From Gammaproteobacteria bacterium (lineage in GTDB: Bacteria > Pseudomonadota > Gammaproteobacteria > Immundisolibacterales > Immundisolibacteraceae), in NCBI GenBank assembly GCA_003645395.1, contig QNFC01000024.1, positions 1 through 13,606 of the forward strand: a DNA stretch of 13,606 nt, given 5' to 3'. This document shows, one piece after another, positions 1 to 7,534 of this stretch. Made by a program: the position numbers and the translations under genes. The notes under the pieces are model-generated. The model saw only the letters and a list, made by a program, of their open reading frames with translations, searched no databases and was not told the origin of the DNA. Numbering within the stretch: position 1 is the first letter of the stretch; every line of letters starts with the position of its first letter.

Positions 1-59
1 CTGCCCCATAGGCTAATGCCGTTTATGCGGTAATCACCCACACAGTTAGGAGACGCACG
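1..59 (+). other. upstream leader of gapdh; possible end of a preceding gene
   Basis: This short stretch precedes the first gene. One forward frame is open from the window edge to a TAA at 31-33 and could be the last ten codons of an upstream gene, but that is too little to identify it. A clear ribosome binding site, AGGAG at 48-52, lies seven bases before the ATG at 60. No promoter can be assigned because the sequence is cut off. Arsenic operons often carry an arsR regulator upstream, but that lies outside what can be seen here. Confidence 0.3.
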
Positions 60-1067
60 ATGCGCATCGGCATAAATGGATTTGGCAGAATCGGACGACT
101 GGTAATGCGGGCCGGCTGGGGAACGCCTGGTTTGGAGTTTCAACAAATTAACGACCCGAGGGCGGACAATGAAACCCTCGCCCATTTGCTCAACTTTGAC
201 TCTACCTACCGTCGCTGGCAGCACACCGCCACCGCGACGGATGATGGAATTGAGATTGATGGCAAGTTAATTCGCGCCACTCATGAGTCCGTGATCGTTG
301 AAACCGATTGGTCGAACTGTGACCTGGTGATCGAGTCGTCGGGCAAAATGCGTTCAACCGCCTTGCTGCAGGGGTACCTGGATCAGGGGGTCGGTCACGT
401 GGTGGTCAGCGCCCCGGTTAAAGAACCGGGCGTTTTAAACCTGGTGGTCGGCGTGAATGACCACCTGTTTGACCCGCAGCAGCACTCCATCATTACGGCT
501 GCATCCTGCACCACCAACTGCCTGGCGCCGGTGGTCAAAGTCATCCACGAACAGCTTGGCATCGCCCATGGCTCGATGACCACCATTCACGCCCTCACCA
601 ACACTCAGACCATTATCGATGCACCCCACCCCGACTTGCGCCGAGCGCGTTCTGCCAGTGACAGCCTGATCCCCACTACCACTGGCTCGGCCACAGCTAT
701 CACTGAGATTTTTCCCGACTTAAAGGGACGGCTGAACGGCCACGCGGTACGGGTGCCACTCACCAGTCCATCGCTCTGTGATGTGGTGTTTGAGGTAAAA
801 CGGCCCACCAGCGTGGACGAGGTTAACCAGTTTCTGCGCGAAGCGGCTGAGGGCAGTCTGAAAGGTATTCTCGGCTTTGAGCAGCAACCTCTAGTGTCGA
901 CGGACTACATTGGTGATCCGCGCTCAGCAATTATTGATGGGCTATCGAGCATGGTGATTGACCAAACCCAGGTAAAACTCTACGCCTGGTATGACAATGA
1001 ATGGGGCTACGCCAACCGCACCATCGAGCTGGCAGCCCTGGCCGGCGGCATTAAAATACATCCGTAA
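60..1067 (+). CDS. gapdh: ArsJ-associated glyceraldehyde-3-phosphate dehydrogenase
   Basis: This 335-residue protein is a full-length phosphorylating GAPDH. The N-terminal NAD-binding Rossmann motif is GFGRIG (residues 8-12 region). The catalytic cysteine is C150 in AASCTTNC, the catalytic base is H177, and the family ending YDNEWGYANR lies at 311-320. The start is fixed by AGGAG at 48-52. ArsJ begins 36 bases downstream on the same strand. In characterised gapdh-arsJ pairs the enzyme uses arsenate in place of phosphate on glyceraldehyde-3-phosphate, giving the unstable 1-arseno-3-phosphoglycerate, which ArsJ exports. That role is inferred here from the neighbour; the sequence alone shows only a GAPDH. 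A general glycolytic GAPDH is possible, but the adjacency to arsJ makes the resistance role much more likely. It acts in the cytoplasm. Confidence 0.93.
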   Translation: MRIGINGFGRIGRLVMRAGWGTPGLEFQQINDPRADNETLAHLLNFDSTYRRWQHTATATDDGIEIDGKLIRATHESVIVETDWSNCDLVIESSGKMRSTALLQGYLDQGVGHVVVSAPVKEPGVLNLVVGVNDHLFDPQQHSIITAASCTTNCLAPVVKVIHEQLGIAHGSMTTIHALTNTQTIIDAPHPDLRRARSASDSLIPTTTGSATAITEIFPDLKGRLNGHAVRVPLTSPSLCDVVFEVKRPTSVDEVNQFLREAAEGSLKGILGFEQQPLVSTDYIGDPRSAIIDGLSSMVIDQTQVKLYAWYDNEWGYANRTIELAALAGGIKIHP

Positions 1068-1103
1068 CCCGCCATTTGACCTGTTAACGATCGCAACCAA
1101 TCC

Positions 1104-2318
1104 ATGAGCACCAGTAACGCAGCGCTGCGCCAGTACCTGCTGGTCACCGGCAACTACTGGACCTTCACCCTCACCGACGGCGCACTGCGCATGCTGGTGA
1201 TTCTGCATTTTCATCAGCTCGGCTATCAGCCGCTGCAGATTGCCCTGCTGTTTCTCTTTTACGAGTTCTTTGGCGTGATTACCAACCTGGTCGGTGGCTG
1301 GCTTGGCGCTCGGCTGGGGCTCAACCGCATTATGAATCTGGGCCTCGCCCTGCAGGTCGCGGCGCTGAGCATGCTGCTACTGCCCACAGAGCTGCTTACC
1401 GTGCCCTGGGTGATGGCGGCCCAGGGACTCTCTGGTATCGCCAAAGACCTGAACAAAATGAGCGCAAAAAGCGCCATCAAACTGCTGGTTGACGATCAGG
1501 CACAGAACAGACTCTACCGCTGGGTATCACTGCTAACCGGATCAAAAAACGCGCTTAAAGGTGCCGGCTATTTCCTCGGTGGCGTACTGCTGACTCAATT
1601 AGGCTTTACCGAGGCCATTGCGGTGATGGCCATGGCACTGTTGCTGGTCTGGCTGGTGAGCATGTTCACGCTTAAAAAAGATTTCGGCCGTGCCAAAAAG
1701 AAACCCAAATTCACCGAAATGTTTTCTAAAAGCGCGGCTGTCAATCAACTATCTCTCTGCCGGCTGTTTCTGTTTGGCGCGCGGGATGTCTGGTTCGTCG
1801 TTGCCCTGCCGGTTTACCTGGCGACAACACTTGACTGGAATAATTCTGAGGTCGGCGGTTTCCTGGCCAGCTGGATCATCGGCTATGGCATTGTGCAATC
1901 TATCGCGCCGTATATCACCGGCCTACGCGTTGGCCGACTGCCCGATGGTAAAGATGCCACGCGCTGGGCAGCGGTGCTGGCGGTTGTGCCTGCACTTATC
2001 GCTGCCGCGCTATATTTTTCTGTTCACCCACAACTAGCGCTATTTGGCGGGCTGGGATTTTTTGGGCTGCTATTTGCGGTCAATTCCTCACTACATAGCT
2101 ACCTGATCGTCAGCTACGCCAGCGCCGATGGCGTATCGCTGGATGTGGGCTTTTACTATATGGCCAACGCCATGGGCAGGCTGATCGGCACTGTGCTCTC
2201 CGGCTGGCTGTTTCAGGTCTATGGTCTGGAAATGTGTCTGTGGGTTTCATCGGCAATGATAGCGCTCACGGCAGTACTCTCAGCCGCCCTGCCACGGGAT
2301 GAAAATGGCGCCCTCTGA
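1104..2318 (+). CDS. arsJ: organoarsenical efflux MFS transporter ArsJ
   Basis: This 404-residue, very hydrophobic protein has the layout of a 12-helix major facilitator permease of the inner membrane. The N-terminal segment around YLLVTGNYWTFTLTDGALRM and the loop GLSGIAKDLNKMSAKSAIK (about residues 109-127) are typical of the ArsJ family, and the length matches it. ArsJ exports 1-arseno-3-phosphoglycerate made by the partner GAPDH. The product breaks down outside the cell, so the pair works as arsenate detoxification without arsenate reduction. The gene follows gapdh by 36 bases, so the two are very probably co-transcribed. The ATG at 1104 has no obvious Shine-Dalgarno sequence, which may mean weak initiation or coupling to gapdh translation. 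No hairpin terminator was found after the TGA. Confidence 0.92.
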   Translation: MSTSNAALRQYLLVTGNYWTFTLTDGALRMLVILHFHQLGYQPLQIALLFLFYEFFGVITNLVGGWLGARLGLNRIMNLGLALQVAALSMLLLPTELLTVPWVMAAQGLSGIAKDLNKMSAKSAIKLLVDDQAQNRLYRWVSLLTGSKNALKGAGYFLGGVLLTQLGFTEAIAVMAMALLLVWLVSMFTLKKDFGRAKKKPKFTEMFSKSAAVNQLSLCRLFLFGARDVWFVVALPVYLATTLDWNNSEVGGFLASWIIGYGIVQSIAPYITGLRVGRLPDGKDATRWAAVLAVVPALIAAALYFSVHPQLALFGGLGFFGLLFAVNSSLHSYLIVSYASADGVSLDVGFYYMANAMGRLIGTVLSGWLFQVYGLEMCLWVSSAMIALTAVLSAALPRDENGAL

Positions 2319-2464
2319 GGTTCCCCTCCAATAAGCAATGCCAGCCTGGCCGCCCTGATCCGCTGACCTCGCCACGGTAGCTTTCAACGGTTTTCCGTGC
2401 CGGTTTTTGATAATTGCTATCATCACAAACGATTGCCATTAACGAAGGTCTTGAGGAGGACAAA
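2319..2464. other. arsJ-sulfatase intergenic region
   Basis: This 146-base gap separates arsJ from the sulfatase on the same strand. It holds a TGATA-N5-TATCA inverted repeat (2408-2422) and a strong ribosome binding site, GAGGAGG, at 2453-2459, just before the sulfatase ATG at 2465. No convincing intrinsic terminator for arsJ and no well-spaced -35/-10 pair was found, although GATAAT at 2409-2414 resembles a -10 element. Confidence 0.5.
2408..2422. promoter_or_regulatory. inverted repeat TGATA-N5-TATCA, possible operator
   Basis: Two perfect five-base half-sites, TGATA and TATCA, flank ATTGC, 43 bases upstream of the sulfatase ATG. The left half overlaps a -10-like GATAAT (2409-2414). The position would suit a regulator of the sulfatase gene. 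The half-sites are short, so chance occurrence is possible, and no regulator gene is adjacent. Confidence 0.3.
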
Positions 2465-4273
2465 ATGGCGCAGGATGACAAACCAAACCGGAAAAACCCG
2501 CAAGTGCAACACCAGGACGGCGTCAGCCGACGAGGATTCCTCGGCGGCATGGCGGCCGGTGCCGGGGCATTAGCCGCTACCTCATTACTTGCCGCCAACG
2601 CCTCCGCCGAGCAGAACGGCGTTAAAAAAACCGCGCCGGCCATAGTCAAAAACCGCGGAGCAGCGCCCCCCGGAGGTTACAACATTCTGTTCATTAGTTC
2701 GGACCAGGAGAGCTTCGAGTACCCGACGGTACCGGGGTTTGAGCTGCCGAATAGACAACGCATTGCCGCCGCCGGCGTGACCTTTCAGCGCCACTACACG
2801 GCATCAAACATGTGTACGGCTTCCCGAGGCGTTATCTACACGGGTCGCCATGTTCAACAAACGGGGCTGTTCGACAACTCCAACTACCCCTATGCTCCCG
2901 ACTTTCCCGCCGCCATCCCAACGTGGGGCAACACCCTGCAAAACCTCGACTATACGGTCTGTTACAAGGGCAAATGGCACCTGTCAAAATCATCATTAAA
3001 AGCCGGTAGTCGCAATTTTTCTGATGCACTCGAACCCCAGGGGTTTCATGACTGGGATCCCCACGGCGACCGCTTCGGCCTGCCCTTAGAAGGCTATTAC
3101 GATGACGACGCCATTGCCGCCGGTGCAATCAGCTGGCTGCGCCACCAGGGTGTTAACGCTAATAACGCTGACAAACCCTGGGCGCTGACCGTTTCGCTGG
3201 TTAATCCCCACGATATTCAATGGGTCAATATCGACTCGCCCGGCGAGAAAATTCAGGAAAATCCACAGGTCGCCCGTATGCTGCGACGCGCGCCGAATAC
3301 CAGGCGCTATCAAAAAGCCTGGAATACACCCCCCGCGCGGGCCCTGCATCAATCATTAGATGCACCTGGCCGCCCCGCCGCCCACGCCGAGTTCGTCGCT
3401 GCGTGGGACCAGCTGGTTGGCCCCATTCCAAGCGACCGGGAAGATATGTGGCAGCGGCACAGCGATTTCTATCTAAATCTACTGCAGGATAACGACCGTA
3501 CTATTGGCACCGTGCTCGACGCGCTGGCTGACCTCGGCATGCAGCACAACACTATCGTCATGTTTACCTCTGACCACGGCGAATACGGCGGTGCCCACGG
3601 CGGCATGCGTAATAAAGGCCCCGGCGCTTACGACGAACACATTCATGTGCCACTGATTGTTGCCCACCCTGAAGGCCCGCAAGATAAGCAGTGCGCGGCG
3701 CTCACCTCTCACGTCGACCTGTTCCCGACGATTCACTCACTCGCTGGCGGTAGCGACGATCAGCTGGTGGGACTCGCTGGAGAACTGCCTGGTAAAAACT
3801 TTGCCTCGCTAACGCTCGATCCGAGTGATGAAATTACCGCGCTGCGCCCGGAAGGCCTGCTCTATAGCTACGACGGCTTACTGACCACTGACCGGAATTT
3901 CGTTGGCAAAGCAACGGCCAATGCCTTGGCCGGCACGCCAGACCCCGACCTGAAACCGGACTTCAATAATCGGGGTCTGCAACGAACCTACTACGATGGC
4001 CGTTACAAGTTCACTCGCTATTTCGCAGCGGCGGCGTTCAACACGCCCCAGACTATGCAGGCGCTGCTGCAGAACAACGATATCGAACTCTTTGACCGAT
4101 CAACCGATCCCGATGAAATGAACAACCTCGCTGCGGATACCCAGACCCATCGCGAGCTTATTCTTGAAATGAACGCAAAACTCAACCGGATAATCAAAGC
4201 CGAGGCCGGCAGTGATGACGGCGGCGCGGTCACACAGGCAATTAAAAACTGGGGTAAGTGGGAGAATGCATAA
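2465..4273 (+). CDS. Tat-exported formylglycine-dependent sulfatase (S1 family)
   Basis: This is a 602-residue sulfatase-family hydrolase. It opens with a twin-arginine signal (SRRGFLGG at 21-28, an alanine-rich hydrophobic stretch, probable AxA cleavage after A48), so it should be exported folded to the periplasm. The sulfatase signature is C117-T-A-S-R121, where C117 would be converted to formylglycine in the cytoplasm by a maturase not present in this window. Other active-site elements are D80-Q81 after NILFISS, GKWH at 169-172, SDHGEYGGAHGG at 369-380 (D370, H371) and K384. The Asp-Gln plus Asp-His metal set resembles choline sulfatases and phosphonate monoester hydrolases more than classic arylsulfatases, so the substrate is open. 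ATG 2465 is preferred over the in-frame TTG at 2414 because GAGGAGG sits just before it and the signal peptide follows directly. It converges on the methyltransferase with an 18-base gap. Confidence 0.9.
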   Translation: MAQDDKPNRKNPQVQHQDGVSRRGFLGGMAAGAGALAATSLLAANASAEQNGVKKTAPAIVKNRGAAPPGGYNILFISSDQESFEYPTVPGFELPNRQRIAAAGVTFQRHYTASNMCTASRGVIYTGRHVQQTGLFDNSNYPYAPDFPAAIPTWGNTLQNLDYTVCYKGKWHLSKSSLKAGSRNFSDALEPQGFHDWDPHGDRFGLPLEGYYDDDAIAAGAISWLRHQGVNANNADKPWALTVSLVNPHDIQWVNIDSPGEKIQENPQVARMLRRAPNTRRYQKAWNTPPARALHQSLDAPGRPAAHAEFVAAWDQLVGPIPSDREDMWQRHSDFYLNLLQDNDRTIGTVLDALADLGMQHNTIVMFTSDHGEYGGAHGGMRNKGPGAYDEHIHVPLIVAHPEGPQDKQCAALTSHVDLFPTIHSLAGGSDDQLVGLAGELPGKNFASLTLDPSDEITALRPEGLLYSYDGLLTTDRNFVGKATANALAGTPDPDLKPDFNNRGLQRTYYDGRYKFTRYFAAAAFNTPQTMQALLQNNDIELFDRSTDPDEMNNLAADTQTHRELILEMNAKLNRIIKAEAGSDDGGAVTQAIKNWGKWENA

Positions 4274-4291
4274 AGGGCCTGGAGCTAATTG

Positions 4292-4969
4292 TTAGCGAGA
4301 CACCCTACCGACCATTATCAGGGACGCCACATTCCCGGTAGCAGGGCTAATTGGCTCTTTAAGGTGGACTAACCCATATCCATGCTCACGGAAAAGCCTA
4401 AGCCATGACTCTATCGTTCTGAAATACCATGGCGCCGGATCACTGAATTCGCTGCGAAAGCCAGTCCAAGAGCCTTCACGCCAGCCATCTTCATAGGCGT
4501 AGTGCTCATCACTAAAACTCGGGTGCAGTGTTTGGACGATGAAGTAGCCGTCTTTATTTAACATCCCACGGACTACTTTAAACAGATGTTCGACTGATTC
4601 TTTTCCCAACAGTGAAAAATTGCAGATCGCCACATCAAACTTTTCACTGACCTTGCTAACGGATAGTTCTTCATAAGCCATTACATGAAATTTACCCGTT
4701 GCAGATTTTTTGGCTTCTTGGACTAATTCTGGAACAACATCCAGTCCCGTTACCGACAAACCTGAGGGGGTCAGTTTCCGCGCCAACCAACCCTCACCAC
4801 AGCCAATATCCAAAACATTTTTAGCGGGGAGCGACATCACCCTATCAATTATTGCTTGATCAGTAATTAGCCTGCGGCTCTCAATTTGATTTTCCTGGAT
4901 AGCAACAATCCAGGGAGCGGCATTCTTTCTCCAGGAATCAATAATTTTTTTATCACTAAATACACGCAT
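4292..4969 (-). CDS. class I SAM-dependent methyltransferase
   Basis: This is a 225-residue Rossmann-fold methyltransferase. The SAM-binding motif I is VLDIGCGEG at 52-60, the acidic end of strand 2 is D77 in TGLDVV, and motif IV-like FDVAICNFSLL is at 111-121. An aromatic, charged C-terminal half (EDGWREGSWTGF at 160-171, DPAPWYFRTIESW at 177-189) probably forms the substrate side. It resembles the generic methyltransferase type 11 group; the substrate cannot be named. Only two cysteines (C57, C116) are present, which argues against an ArsM arsenite methyltransferase despite the ars genes nearby. ATG 4969 lacks a visible Shine-Dalgarno sequence, but the next methionine (residue 45) would cut into the domain. 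Its base composition is clearly more AT-rich than both neighbours, which suggests separate acquisition. Confidence 0.82.
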   Translation of the reverse strand: MRVFSDKKIIDSWRKNAAPWIVAIQENQIESRRLITDQAIIDRVMSLPAKNVLDIGCGEGWLARKLTPSGLSVTGLDVVPELVQEAKKSATGKFHVMAYEELSVSKVSEKFDVAICNFSLLGKESVEHLFKVVRGMLNKDGYFIVQTLHPSFSDEHYAYEDGWREGSWTGFRSEFSDPAPWYFRTIESWLRLFREHGYGLVHLKEPISPATGNVASLIMVGRVSR

Positions 4970-5067
4970 AAGCGATATTGTTGAGATAACGGCAGGTATT
5001 CGGTTACGGGCTTAAAGGATCCCGCAACAACAAACGCTGCGAGACCACCGCTAACATAATCGGCAGG
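4970..5067. other. intergenic gap between hydrolase and methyltransferase
   Basis: These 98 bases lie between the hydrolase stop (TAG at 5068-5070 on the minus strand) and the methyltransferase start. No clear intrinsic terminator, promoter pair or repeat could be recognised in them. Confidence 0.4.
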
Positions 5068-5904
5068 CTATTCGCGGCTCAATCCAGGTTCGGAGCGGCT
5101 AAACCTGCCGTAGCGCAAGAAATAAATTGTCTGCTCGATAACATCTGGCTCGCTCATGATAAATGGGTGACTGTGGTGCACCACCATAAAATCGGTCATG
5201 CCCGCTATTTTCGCCCGTTCGATGCTCACTTTGCCATCGTCAGGTCCGGGGATTAGCATCGACAAAATGAGATTGATCGACCGATCGCCGGTGATAATAC
5301 CCAGTTCAAAATCCACTTTGCCAAGCAAGTTAGGCACACTCCCGGCCTCGGTACCCAGCTGGTCGCCGGCCGGCCCGTTGAGCCAGTCAAAACCGGGCAT
5401 ATCGCCGAGCTTATCGATGACTTCACTGCCATGGTTAGGCGGGCTCAGCATGACTACGCGGCCAAGTTTGTCGATGGGTTGTTGGGATATAAAATAGCGA
5501 ACTAAAATGCCACCCAGGGAATGGGTGACAAAATTAATCGATACTACCGGCTCTCCTTCATCACAGGCCGCCAAAGCCGCTGGGATGACCGAACCGGCGA
5601 GTTCCGCTATCGGTTTTTCCCGCGAGGGATAGTCGTAATTAACCACACGATAGCCCGCTTCCTGCAACGCCTCCTGCATCTCCTCCATAGAATCGGCGGT
5701 ACGGGCAAGACCATGGAGCAAAATAACGCACTCGGGCTGCGCCAGCGGTGGCAGGCCAGGAATCATTTCAACCGCCGCGTCCGTTTGCGCAAAGGGCACG
5801 CAGGCGATATTTATCAGCAGCAAGAGAGTGGCTAGCTGTACTTTGCTGACCAACCTCCAGCGCTGCCGTCCCGCAAAAAAAAGGCGCGAGTCCACTGAAC
5901 TCAC
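5068..5904 (-). CDS. secreted or membrane-anchored alpha/beta hydrolase (lipase-like)
   Basis: Read from GTG 5904 this is a 278-residue alpha/beta-hydrolase. The oxyanion-region motif is HG at 64-65 (VILLHGLART), the nucleophile elbow is T-H-S129-L-G-G, the acid is D222 or D223 in GPDDGKVS, and the histidine is H246 in HHSHPFIM, in family order. A basic stretch (RQRWRLVSK, 13-21) followed by a hydrophobic run (about 24-39) is a probable signal peptide or anchor. The group is commonly annotated as lipase or carboxylesterase; the substrate is unknown. GTG 5904 has a well-placed AAGGA upstream, but that GTG lies inside the stem of the terminator that ends the preceding ALDH. A start further in (for example TTG at codon 18, directly behind GGAGG) is possible. 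An eight-base T run in codons 8-10 is a potential slippage site. Confidence 0.8.
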   Translation of the reverse strand: MSSVDSRLFFAGRQRWRLVSKVQLATLLLLINIACVPFAQTDAAVEMIPGLPPLAQPECVILLHGLARTADSMEEMQEALQEAGYRVVNYDYPSREKPIAELAGSVIPAALAACDEGEPVVSINFVTHSLGGILVRYFISQQPIDKLGRVVMLSPPNHGSEVIDKLGDMPGFDWLNGPAGDQLGTEAGSVPNLLGKVDFELGIITGDRSINLILSMLIPGPDDGKVSIERAKIAGMTDFMVVHHSHPFIMSEPDVIEQTIYFLRYGRFSRSEPGLSRE

Positions 5905-5908
5905 GCCT
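5875..5908 (-). terminator. intrinsic terminator of the ALDH gene 5937-7385, overlapping the next start
   Basis: On the minus strand the arms AGGCGTGAGT (5908-5899) and ACTCGCGCCT (5891-5882) pair over ten positions, including one U-G wobble, around a seven-base loop. The stem is followed directly by a T tract (5881-5875). It starts 28 bases past the ALDH stop. The wobble becomes a C-A mismatch on the plus strand, so it fits minus-strand transcription only. The GTG at 5904 used as the hydrolase start falls inside the 5' arm. Confidence 0.85.
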
Positions 5909-5936
5909 GTTCCTTAGCCAAAAAACTACCCGCTTA

Positions 5937-7385
5937 TCAGGCGAACCGTCGAATCACCAGATTAATCCGGTCTTTCATTTTTTGAGTGTAAGGCGGCTTG
6001 AACAGCCCCAACGGATTGATTCCCCATTTTTGCACCGCCACCGCTTTCTGGTTGGTGAATTCGAGAAAACCATAATAGCCGTTGGTTTTACCCACTCCGC
6101 TGTTGTTGACTCCGCCAAAGGGCAGGTAGGGATTCATGCCGTGGATCATCACGTTGTTGACGCTGGTGCCACCGGCGGAGGTGGCGTGCAGCACCTTGTC
6201 CGTGGTGCGCTTAATTTTGCTAAACACATAGAGTGCCAACGGCTTAGGCTTGGCGTTAATGTAATCAAGCGCGTCTTCGAGATCGGTGTAGGTTACCAGT
6301 GGTAGCACCGGGCCGAAGATCTCTTCGTCCATAATTTTGGCATCGCGGGCGACGTTCTTGAGCACGGTCGGCTCGATAAAGTTATCGTCGCCATTTTCTT
6401 TTCCACCCACAGCAACAGAGGCACCACCGGCTTTGGCGTCATCAATCAACGATGAAATGCGCTGGTAATGGCGGTTGTTGACAATGCGACCGTAGCTATC
6501 ACTCTGCTCAACAGATGGGGCATGTTGTAACCAGTTTTGATCGACAATTTCTTCGAAGGCGTTGATCAGCCCCTGCTGCTGGGACTCGTGCACGAGAATA
6601 TAATCCGGTGCCACGCAAGTCTGACCGCAATTGAGGAACTTACCGGCGGCAACACGCTGGGCAGCCTGCACTACGTCTGCACTCTCGTCGACAATCACCG
6701 GCGACTTGCCACCCAATTCCAGAGTGACCGAAGTCAGGTTTTTCGCGGCAGCGGTCATCACTACCTTGCCGATTTCAGGGTTACCGGTGTAAAAAATATG
6801 GTCATAAGGAAGCTCAAGTAGTTTCTGCGCAACCGACGCATCCCCTTGAAATAAAGCGACTTCTTCCTCTTCAAATATCTCCCGAACAATCTCATCCAGC
6901 GCCTGGGATATTTGCGGGGTCATCTCTGAGGGTTTAAGCATGGCCGTGCAACCGGCAGCAATTGCACTCACCAGCGGCACAAAGGTAAGAAACACGGGGT
7001 AGTTCCACGGGGCAATAATCAGCGACGAACCTTTTGGCTCCGGGAAAAGAATCGAATCAATCCCCATCATGTTGATCGGGGATTTCACCTTGCGTGGCTT
7101 CATCCACTTTTTCAGATTCTTCATCGCGAAGTTAACCGCTGAGACCACCGGCATCACCTCACCCAGCAGTACCTCAACTTCCGGCTTCTTGAAATCAGCG
7201 TAGGCCGCTTCGATGATCTGCGGCTGATGCGCCTGTACTGCATCTTTCAGCTTCTGAAGTTTTGCCAGCCGCTGCTCATAGGTACTCTCACGCAGCTCAA
7301 TTTTGCGCTGTTGCTGCAGGGCAAATATCCGTTCAATTTCGTTACTAGCCAGATCATTCAGTTGAAAATCAATTACTGCGCTCAT
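5937..7385 (-). CDS. aldehyde dehydrogenase, coniferyl-aldehyde-dehydrogenase-like (copy 1)
   Basis: This 482-residue NAD(P)-dependent aldehyde dehydrogenase belongs to the shorter, ALDH3-like branch that includes bacterial coniferyl aldehyde dehydrogenases. It oxidises an aldehyde to the carboxylic acid in the cytoplasm. Key residues are N128 in APWNYP, E223 in TLELGGKSP, catalytic C257 in NCGQTCVAPDY, EEIFGPV at 354-360, and the family C-terminal block PFGGVNNSGVG at 422-432. The ATG at 7385 has a GAGGGAG ribosome site just upstream. It ends in its own terminator (5875-5908), and the upstream ALDH also ends in one, so it is probably transcribed separately; no convincing promoter was found in the 149-base gap. 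It is a diverged paralogue of the ALDH at 7535-8989. Coniferyl, other aromatic or long-chain aliphatic aldehydes are all plausible substrates. Confidence 0.9.
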   Translation of the reverse strand: MSAVIDFQLNDLASNEIERIFALQQQRKIELRESTYEQRLAKLQKLKDAVQAHQPQIIEAAYADFKKPEVEVLLGEVMPVVSAVNFAMKNLKKWMKPRKVKSPINMMGIDSILFPEPKGSSLIIAPWNYPVFLTFVPLVSAIAAGCTAMLKPSEMTPQISQALDEIVREIFEEEEVALFQGDASVAQKLLELPYDHIFYTGNPEIGKVVMTAAAKNLTSVTLELGGKSPVIVDESADVVQAAQRVAAGKFLNCGQTCVAPDYILVHESQQQGLINAFEEIVDQNWLQHAPSVEQSDSYGRIVNNRHYQRISSLIDDAKAGGASVAVGGKENGDDNFIEPTVLKNVARDAKIMDEEIFGPVLPLVTYTDLEDALDYINAKPKPLALYVFSKIKRTTDKVLHATSAGGTSVNNVMIHGMNPYLPFGGVNNSGVGKTNGYYGFLEFTNQKAVAVQKWGINPLGLFKPPYTQKMKDRINLVIRRFA

Positions 7386-7534
7386 GGTCTCTCCCTCACG
7401 GTGGTGGTTAGCGGCCTGCCAGGTGCCTCGTCCAAATTTACTTAACTGACTATAAAAAGAAAAGCCGGGACAATGCCCGGCTCCAGAAACTCCCTCTCCC
7501 TATCTTCTTTTTATAATTATATTCATCTATTCCC
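7386..7534. other. intergenic region between the two ALDH genes
   Basis: This 149-base gap holds the terminator of the upstream ALDH (about 7453-7482) and, next to ATG 7385, a GAGGGAG ribosome binding site on the minus strand. A promoter for the downstream ALDH is expected between the terminator and the ATG (7386-7451), but no good -35/-10 pair with normal spacing was seen. Confidence 0.45.
7453..7482 (-). terminator. intrinsic terminator of the ALDH gene 7535-8989
   Basis: A perfect seven-base-pair stem, AGCCGGG (7463-7469) with CCCGGCT (7476-7482), closes a six-base loop. On the minus strand it is followed by a T-rich tract (TTTCTTTTTA, 7462-7453). It lies about 52 bases past the ALDH stop codon, as expected for a factor-independent terminator. 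Confidence 0.82.

Noticed and set aside
2414..2464. Upstream TTG start for the sulfatase
   Set aside because: It would place the ribosome site GAGGAGG inside the gene and add 17 residues before the Tat signal; ATG 2465 fits much better.
4292..4969. Methyltransferase as an ArsM arsenite methyltransferase
   Set aside because: The nearby ars genes suggested it, but ArsM proteins need several conserved cysteines and this one has only C57 (inside the SAM motif) and C116.
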